From the NCBI RefSeq assembly GCF_011038975.1, contig NZ_JAAKEC010000001.1, forward strand, positions 1-64,000: 64,000 bases of DNA, read 5' to 3'. Made by a program: the position numbers and the translations under genes. Positions 58,692 to 64,000 of this stretch are shown here, piece by piece. The DNA is from Adlercreutzia sp. ZJ176. GTDB lineage: Bacteria > Actinomycetota > Coriobacteriia > Coriobacteriales > Eggerthellaceae. The notes beneath the pieces were generated by a model, which saw nothing but the letters and a program-made list of their open reading frames with translations, did not search any database and was not told the DNA's origin. Position 1 is the stretch's first letter. Each line of letters opens with the position of its first letter.

Positions 58692-60260
58692 CTACTCCTT
58701 GTCTTCGGTATCTTCGGTCTTGCTCTTCTCCGCGCTCTCGGAGAGGGCCCTCCTCAGCGCGTCCTTCACCACCTTGCCCGAGGCGTTGCGCACGATCTTT
58801 TTCAGGAAGAGCACGTGGCGGGGCTTCTTGTAGCCGCCGAGGCAGTGCTCGCAGCGCGCGGCTATCTCGTCGGCAGTCACCGCGGGCGCGCCCTCGGCGG
58901 CCACCACGAAGGCGGCGAGCGCCTCGCCCCAGACGGGGTCGGGGACCCCTATGACGGCCACGTCGGCGATGCGCTCGCCCAAGCCCCTGATGCAGCGTTC
59001 CACCTCGAGCGGGTACACGTTCTCTCCCCCGGTTATCACCAGGTTGTTCTTCCGGTCGACCAACGTGAGGCATCCCGCCGTGTCGAAGAACCCGATGTCG
59101 CCCGTGAAGTACCAGCCCTCCCTCATCACCCGCACGGTCGACGGCGCGTCGCGGTAGTAGCCGTTCATGAGCGTGGGCGTCTTCACCGCCACCTCGCCGA
59201 GCACGCCCGGCTGGCACTCGCGCCCCTGTTTGTCGATGACGGTGACCTCCATGCCCGGCAGGGCGCGCCCCACCGTGGAGCGCAGCGCCGCGCTGTCGTG
59301 GTCGCACGGCTCGAGCAGCGTGACGGCCGAGGCCGTCTCCGTCATGCCGTAGCCCTGGATGAGGCCGCAGCCCAAGACGCGCCGGCACCGCACGAGCAGC
59401 TCCTCGTCGATGGGCTCGCCCCCGTAGAGGACGTAGCGGAGCGAGTCCATCCGCTCGCCCGTCTTCTCGAGGCGGGCGACGAGCAGGCGCAGGACGTAGG
59501 GGACCACGCCCATGCGCGTCACGCCGTGCTCGTTCACCAACCGCACGATGTCCTCGGGGCGGCTCGAGTCGTCGATGACCACCTCCGCCCCCGCGAAAAA
59601 CGCCGCGAACGTCGAGACCGAGGTGATGTGGAACAGGGGCAGGACGCTCAGAACCACGTCGTCGCCGGTGAACCACATGGCCCGGACGTCGATCTCCGCG
59701 CGGGCGACGAGCGCCTGGTGGGAGAGCATGACACCGTGGGGGTCCCCCGAAGTCCCGCTCGTGTAGATCATGAGCACCGGGTCCGACGCCGCCCTCTCGA
59801 CGTGCCGGTCGAAGGGCTCCGCGGCCGCGACGAGCTCCTCGTAGGCGGACAGCCCGAACGCGTCCCCGCTGTCGAGCAGGATGACGGCGAGGGGGCGGCC
59901 CACCCCGCCGATGGCCGGCGCGAGCCTCTCCCACACCGCCGACGAGCACACGAGCACGGTGGAGCTTGACTTCCCCAGCAGGCGGACGAGCGCCGCGGGC
60001 GACAGGCGTATGTTGTACTGCTCGCACACCGCGCCGATCTGCGCGCAGGCGAAGGTGAGCTCCACGCACGCCAGCGCGTTCGCCGTCACGAGCGACACGT
60101 GGTGCCCACGGCGCACGTGCAGCGCGCGCAGGACTCCCGCGAGGCGATCGACCCTTCCCTTCACCTGCGCATACGTGAGCGCCCTGCCCTTGCAGCGCAA
60201 CGCGACCTTGCGCGGGCTGCGCTGCGCGGCATCGGCCAGTATGTCAGACAGATACGTCAA
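58692..60260 (-). CDS. AMP-dependent acyl-CoA ligase (CaiC-like)
   Basis: The 522-residue ANL-superfamily enzyme activates a carboxylic acid through an acyl-AMP to its CoA ester. P-loop MIYTSGTSGDPHG lies near 168, YGMTETAS near 305, the adenine-binding YFTGDIG near 390, hinge DRKNNLVITGGENVYPLEVE near 410 and the catalytic lysine near 500 (RNASGKVVK). It resembles CaiC/crotonobetaine and medium- or aromatic-acid ligases; the substrate cannot be read. Its ATG overlaps the CoA-transferase stop (ATGA). Confidence 0.9.
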   Translation of the reverse strand: MTYLSDILADAAQRSPRKVALRCKGRALTYAQVKGRVDRLAGVLRALHVRRGHHVSLVTANALACVELTFACAQIGAVCEQYNIRLSPAALVRLLGKSSSTVLVCSSAVWERLAPAIGGVGRPLAVILLDSGDAFGLSAYEELVAAAEPFDRHVERAASDPVLMIYTSGTSGDPHGVMLSHQALVARAEIDVRAMWFTGDDVVLSVLPLFHITSVSTFAAFFAGAEVVIDDSSRPEDIVRLVNEHGVTRMGVVPYVLRLLVARLEKTGERMDSLRYVLYGGEPIDEELLVRCRRVLGCGLIQGYGMTETASAVTLLEPCDHDSAALRSTVGRALPGMEVTVIDKQGRECQPGVLGEVAVKTPTLMNGYYRDAPSTVRVMREGWYFTGDIGFFDTAGCLTLVDRKNNLVITGGENVYPLEVERCIRGLGERIADVAVIGVPDPVWGEALAAFVVAAEGAPAVTADEIAARCEHCLGGYKKPRHVLFLKKIVRNASGKVVKDALRRALSESAEKSKTEDTEDKE

Positions 60261-61498
60261 AGCCCACCAACGTAGTCGGTCTTGCGCAGCACGCGCGCCT
60301 CGTAGAGCCCTGCGATCTCGTCGGCATCGTAGCCCACCTCCGCGAGGATGTCGTCGTTGTCCATGCCCTGCGAGGGGCAGCCGCGCCAGATCTGCGCGGG
60401 GTTGTTCTTGAAGCGCGGAACTGACGTTACGCCCTTCACGTGCCTGCCGTCAACCGTGTCCCACTCAACCCAGGTGCCGCGCGCGAGGTAATGCGGGTGG
60501 TTCTCCATCATCTCATAGCTCATGACCACCGAGCAGGGGATGTTGATGCCCGCCATGGCCTCGGCGAACTCGGCCGCGGTGCGCTCGGCGCAGTACGCCT
60601 CGATGGCGGCGTCGAACACGGGGGCGCCCGGCGTGTCGATGCCCACCGACGGGATGCCCTCGGGGAACAGCTCGCTGCCGTACTCGAGGCCGAAGAACTC
60701 GAGCGCGCGCCTTATGGTGGACTGCCCCGCCGTGAACAGGTACACGCCCTCGCCGTCCTTGCACGCGTAGTAGCCGGAGCCGGCGGAGATGCTGTCGCGC
60801 GGGGCGCCGGCGCCGCGCTCCTCCTGGACGCGCTTCTCGAACCACTTGCCGAACAGACCCGCCTGGCAGCGCACCGCAGCCTCGTACTGGGCTAAGTCGA
60901 AGCTCTCCCCCTTGCCCGTGCGCTGCGCGCCGACGTACGCGGCGAGCGCCGACCCGTAGGCGAACAGCCCGGCGTAGTAGTCGGTCACGAACTTCTGGAT
61001 CATGTAGGGCGGGCCGTCCTTGTAGCCGTTCAGGTACATGAGGCCGGAGAAGGCGTTCACCGTGAAGTCGTATCCGGGCAGGCTCACGTACGCGGGGTCG
61101 CCCGTGAGGCCGTAGCCCGACAGGTGCCCGATGACCAGCCGGGGGTTGTGCTCCCACAGAAGCTCGTCCGAGTAGCCCCACTTCTCCCACTGGCCGCCGC
61201 GCGACGCCTCGATGAAGATGTCAGCCGTCTCGATGACGCGCAGAAACGCCTCGCGGCCTGCGGGGGACACCACGTCGAGCATGAGGTTGCGCATGTTGCG
61301 GTGCTCGTTCTGCACGCCCCACCCGTCCTGCGTCCAGCGGTACGGGTCGATGCCCTTGGGCGGCTCGAGCCAGATGACGTCGGCGCCGTTCTCCGCGAAC
61401 AGCTCGCCCGCGAACGGGCCCGCCGTGGAGACCGCCGCGACCACCACCTTCAGGCCCGCGAGGTTGCCGAAGACCGGCATGTCGTCATATCGTGCCAT
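60257..61498 (-). CDS. family III CoA-transferase (CaiB/BaiF)
   Basis: This 413-residue enzyme moves CoA between carboxylic acids via an enzyme-bound aspartyl-CoA. The family's N-terminal Rossmann region reads LKVVVAAVSTAGPFAGELFAENGADVIWLEPP. The catalytic Asp is expected in the segment around residues 165-175 (GYDFTVNAFSG and following). HLSGYGLTG near 129 is typical. AAAGGCGG precedes the ATG at 61498. Together with the ligase it gives two ways to load a substrate on CoA, as in the carnitine cai operon. Confidence 0.9.
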   Translation of the reverse strand: MARYDDMPVFGNLAGLKVVVAAVSTAGPFAGELFAENGADVIWLEPPKGIDPYRWTQDGWGVQNEHRNMRNLMLDVVSPAGREAFLRVIETADIFIEASRGGQWEKWGYSDELLWEHNPRLVIGHLSGYGLTGDPAYVSLPGYDFTVNAFSGLMYLNGYKDGPPYMIQKFVTDYYAGLFAYGSALAAYVGAQRTGKGESFDLAQYEAAVRCQAGLFGKWFEKRVQEERGAGAPRDSISAGSGYYACKDGEGVYLFTAGQSTIRRALEFFGLEYGSELFPEGIPSVGIDTPGAPVFDAAIEAYCAERTAAEFAEAMAGINIPCSVVMSYEMMENHPHYLARGTWVEWDTVDGRHVKGVTSVPRFKNNPAQIWRGCPSQGMDNDDILAEVGYDADEIAGLYEARVLRKTDYVGGL

Positions 61499-61511
61499 GG
61501 CATCCGCCTTT

Positions 61512-62879
61512 CTACGCGACGTACGTGTCGAAGAACTCGATGGCGCTGTTCGCGGCGAGCTCGGTGCCCACGCCCGAGCCGCCCGCCTCGGCGCCGACGA
61601 CGAACAGGCCCGCAAGCGGCGTCTTGGTGTTCGGCCGGTCGACGCCCGCCTGCCCCGCCTGCTGGGCGATGCCGATGCCCGCGCCGTCCTCGCCCATGAT
61701 GCGCGCCGCGTCGGAGGGGAACACCTTCTCGACGAAGAGGGCGTGCTCGCGGAGCCCGGGGAAGCTCTGCTCGGCGAGGTCGATCAGCGCCTCCAGGATG
61801 GCGGGGCAGTGCTCCTCCTTGATGCCCGCCGGCACGGCCGTCGTCATCATGACGAGCTGCTTGCCCTCGGGCGCCACCGACGGGTCGAAGCTCGAGGGGA
61901 CCACGATGAACGAGTTCAGCTCCTCGGGGACCTCGCCTGCCATAAGGCGGTCGTTGTACTCGCGCACGGGGGTGGACGAGAATCCCGAGAGCATCTTGAT
62001 CTCGGGGCTTATGACGGTGTCGAGCGCGAAGCGCGCGATGATCGACACGAACGATATCTCCAGGCTGCGCACGTCCGCGACATAGCTCTCGTCGAAGTGC
62101 TCAGGGCCCACCAGGCCGTCCACCGTCTCCTTGAGGCCCGCGTTCGAGACGATCATGTCGGCGCGATGTTCCTCGCCGCCGACCACCACGCCGACGGCGC
62201 GCCCGTCCTCCACGACGATTCTCTCCACGGGCGCGCCGAAGCGGACCTCGGCGCCGTACTGCTCGAGGCCCCGCAGGTACGCGCCCAGGATGGCCACGCA
62301 GCCGCCCGAGGGGTAGCCCGAGGCGTGCGCCTCGGCCTCCCACTTGAGGCAGCGCGCGAACTCGCCCGCCGACAGGAGGTACTCGGGGATGCAGCAGTAG
62401 ATGAAGCCGATCTGGCTCACGCACGCGTGGACGAAGGGGTCGGTGGTGTAGGCGTTCAGAAACTCCTCGAGCGTCTGGCCGTCATAGGCGCTCGTGTCCT
62501 CGTCGCTCATGCCCTTCACGTCGGTGACCATCTTGATGACGGCCTCGAAGTCCGCGTCAGGCACGCGCCCCTTGAGGTCCTGGGGGAACTTGAACTTCTC
62601 GCCGCCCGTCGACTGGATGGGGCGAACCTTGGTGAACTCGATGCCGTGGTCCACCTCGCAGCGGTCGAGCACCCCGATGAGCGGGCCCTTCGGCCCGCGC
62701 GAGATCAGGTGGACGCCGAAGTCGACCGTGAAGCCGTCGCGCTGCGACGACCCGATGCGCCCGCCCGGCTGCAGGCGCTTCTCGAACAGCGCGACGCGCT
62801 TCCCGCTGTGGGCGAGCAGCAGCGCCGACGCCAGCCCTCCCACTCCCGCGCCGATGACGATCGCGTCATAGTGCTTCAT
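61512..62879 (-). CDS. CrtI/phytoene-desaturase-like FAD oxidoreductase
   Basis: The 455-residue protein starts YDAIVIGAGVGGLASALLLAHSGKRVALFEK, a dinucleotide-binding fold, followed by PGGRIGSSQRDGFTVDFGVHLI. It ends with FVVGAEAGGSGVGTELAANSA, the FAD-closing motif. The family spans carotenoid desaturases, amine oxidases and retinol saturases. No carotenoid genes are near, and the operon handles CoA esters, so a saturase or desaturase acting on the operon's acid is more likely. Two cysteines in FIYCCIPEYLL are notable. Confidence 0.8.
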   Translation of the reverse strand: MKHYDAIVIGAGVGGLASALLLAHSGKRVALFEKRLQPGGRIGSSQRDGFTVDFGVHLISRGPKGPLIGVLDRCEVDHGIEFTKVRPIQSTGGEKFKFPQDLKGRVPDADFEAVIKMVTDVKGMSDEDTSAYDGQTLEEFLNAYTTDPFVHACVSQIGFIYCCIPEYLLSAGEFARCLKWEAEAHASGYPSGGCVAILGAYLRGLEQYGAEVRFGAPVERIVVEDGRAVGVVVGGEEHRADMIVSNAGLKETVDGLVGPEHFDESYVADVRSLEISFVSIIARFALDTVISPEIKMLSGFSSTPVREYNDRLMAGEVPEELNSFIVVPSSFDPSVAPEGKQLVMMTTAVPAGIKEEHCPAILEALIDLAEQSFPGLREHALFVEKVFPSDAARIMGEDGAGIGIAQQAGQAGVDRPNTKTPLAGLFVVGAEAGGSGVGTELAANSAIEFFDTYVA

Positions 62880-62940
62880 GTGATGCTCCGTTCTGCCGCC
62901 CTGGGGCGACGTCGCTCGGGAACCTCCGCCTTGCGCGCCG

Positions 62941-63399
62941 CTACCGCTTCGCGGGGAGCGCGTAGTAGTTGAACTTCATGAGGGCGACCTGCTCGTCGTC
63001 GGCGTCGAGCACGGGGACGTCGAGGAAGTAGTCGCCGCGCCCGCGCTCGCGCGCCAGCGCGATCTTGTCCTGCGCCTCCTGCTCGGTGAGCGCGAGGTCG
63101 ACGTGGAGGTCCTTCACGCCGGGCTTCACGTACGCGCACTCGACGCTCTTCAGGATGGGCACGAACTCGTCGGTGCCGTACGTGGCCATGAACAGCGTGC
63201 CGCCCGCGATCTCGGCCAGGACGAACTCGCTTCCCGCGTACGCGATGCCCACGTGGTTGCGGTGCAGCTGCCCCAAGGGGAGCACGATGCGCACGTGCCG
63301 CTCCTCCACGACCTCGGCCCTCAGCTCGGCCCTGTTCACGAACGGCGTCGGGCCCATCGACACGTTGTCAGCCAGCTCCTGGAAAAAACCTGCGTCCAT
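62941..63399 (-). CDS. hotdog-fold thioesterase-like protein (DUF4442/PaaI-like)
   Basis: This 152-residue protein has the hotdog pattern: LPLGQLHRNHVGIAYAGSEFVLAEIAGGTLFMA (helix and first strands) followed by FVPILKSVECAYVKPGVKDLHVDL and ending in strand-rich FNYYALPAKR. It probably hydrolyses or binds acyl-CoA esters, consistent with the ligase and transferase downstream. GGAAGGGAAG precedes the ATG at 63399. Confidence 0.75.
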   Translation of the reverse strand: MDAGFFQELADNVSMGPTPFVNRAELRAEVVEERHVRIVLPLGQLHRNHVGIAYAGSEFVLAEIAGGTLFMATYGTDEFVPILKSVECAYVKPGVKDLHVDLALTEQEAQDKIALARERGRGDYFLDVPVLDADDEQVALMKFNYYALPAKR

Positions 63400-63436
63400 G
63401 ATCTTCCCTTCCGCGCTTCGCATGCACCTGCGAAGG

Positions 63437-64000
63437 CTACCTCTCGAGCTCCGCGACAAGGCGCGGCACCACGTCGTACAGATCGCCCACGATGCCGAAG
63501 TCGGCCTGCTTGAACACGGGCGCGCCCTTGTCCTTGTTTATGGCCACGACGACCTTCGCGCCCGTCGCGCCCACCATGTGCTGCACCTGCCCTGACACGC
63601 CCACGGCGATGAACAGGTTCGGGGTGAGCATCGCCCCCGACACGCCGATGTAGCGCTCGCGGGCCATCCACTTCGAGCCCTCGGCGACGGGGCGCGTGCA
63701 GCCCACCTCGGCGTCCACGGCGCGCGCGAGCCCGTACGCGAGCGCGAGGTCCTCCTCAGCCGCGAAGCCGCGCCCCACGCTCACGATGTTGCGCGCGGCG
63801 CTCAGGTTCACCGCGTCGACCTCGCGCGCACGGCGCTCGACGAGCGTGATCCCCGACGAGCCCGGCTGCACCGCGAAGGTCTCGACCGCGCACGGCGCGT
63901 CGGCGCCCGCGGCGCCCGACGCGTCGGCGCGCTCGGCGGCCTTGCTCGCCAGCAGGGCGGCGCACGGCACCGCCACGACGAAGGCGCCCACGGCGCGCTC
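63437..64000 (-). CDS. fixB: FixB / electron-transfer flavoprotein alpha subunit (5' part outside window)
   Basis: The 188 visible C-terminal residues contain the ETF-alpha FAD-binding signature: NIVSVGRGFAAEEDLALAYGLARAVDAEVGCTRPVAEGSKW, then RYIGVSGAMLTPNLFIAVGVSGQVQHMVG and VVAINKDKGAPVFKQADFGIVGDLYDVVP. The frame is open to the window edge; an internal ATG at 63991 is not the start. FixA (ETF-beta) is expected just beyond the right edge. Confidence 0.92.
   Translation of the reverse strand, partial: ERAVGAFVVAVPCAALLASKAAERADASGAAGADAPCAVETFAVQPGSSGITLVERRAREVDAVNLSAARNIVSVGRGFAAEEDLALAYGLARAVDAEVGCTRPVAEGSKWMARERYIGVSGAMLTPNLFIAVGVSGQVQHMVGATGAKVVVAINKDKGAPVFKQADFGIVGDLYDVVPRLVAELER

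Overview
The window is a GC-rich chromosomal segment with densely packed genes on both strands. The gene content suggests a gut anaerobe of the class Coriobacteriia, most likely Eggerthellaceae. The indicators are a LuxR regulator fused to a 12-helix membrane domain, a bis-MGD molybdoenzyme of the transhydroxylase/catechol dehydroxylase type, CoA-transferase and Fix genes, rubrerythrin, a type III glutamine synthetase, GTG starts, and many palindromic intergenic repeats. The genus cannot be fixed from this sequence alone.

Layout. 1-4.4 kb (minus): a surface polysaccharide operon with a Wzz-like chain-length protein, a BY-kinase, a PHP phosphatase, a LoaP-type NusG paralogue and a WecA-like sugar-1-phosphate transferase that runs off the left edge. 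4.7-17 kb: housekeeping and redox genes (engB, apt, guaB, a DUF2148 protein, an M18 aminopeptidase with an odd insert, rubrerythrin, a phosphoesterase, an azoreductase-like flavoprotein, a YerC-like regulator, citramalate synthase), with repeats and two parS sites between them. 17.5-23.5 kb: a TPR protein, glutamine synthetase III and a RelB/PIN toxin-antitoxin pair. 23.6-28 kb: a large coiled-coil/CAP surface protein next to rplM-rpsI. 28.8-40.2 kb: a ZIP transporter, metY/metA (divergent), a third parS site, a HAD phosphatase, hom-lysA, a MoaE-like protein, an arylamine N-acetyltransferase and a HipBA module. 40.4-48.5 kb: purC-orf-purL and a two-component system. 48.6-51.1 kb: a Tat-type exported protein and a DUF3800 protein with an attenuator-like leader.

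51.4-64 kb is the most interesting part. A membrane-anchored LuxR regulator diverges from a small zinc-ribbon protein and a two-subunit molybdoenzyme closely resembling pyrogallol-phloroglucinol transhydroxylase, the family that includes gut catechol dehydroxylases. Facing it across a perfect bidirectional terminator is an operon with ETF-alpha/FixB, a hotdog thioesterase, a CrtI-like flavoprotein, a CaiB-type CoA-transferase, a CaiC-type CoA ligase, FixC and FixX. That set would activate a carboxylic acid to its CoA thioester and route electrons to or from it.

Non-coding structure is unusually rich: three perfect parS sites, at least five families of palindromic or inverted repeats (one apparently inserted in frame in the aminopeptidase gene), duplicated terminators on both sides of the surface-protein gene, and several strong promoters. 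No rRNA, tRNA or CRISPR array was recognised. Long ORFs antisense to the genes listed are codon-bias shadows and were left out.
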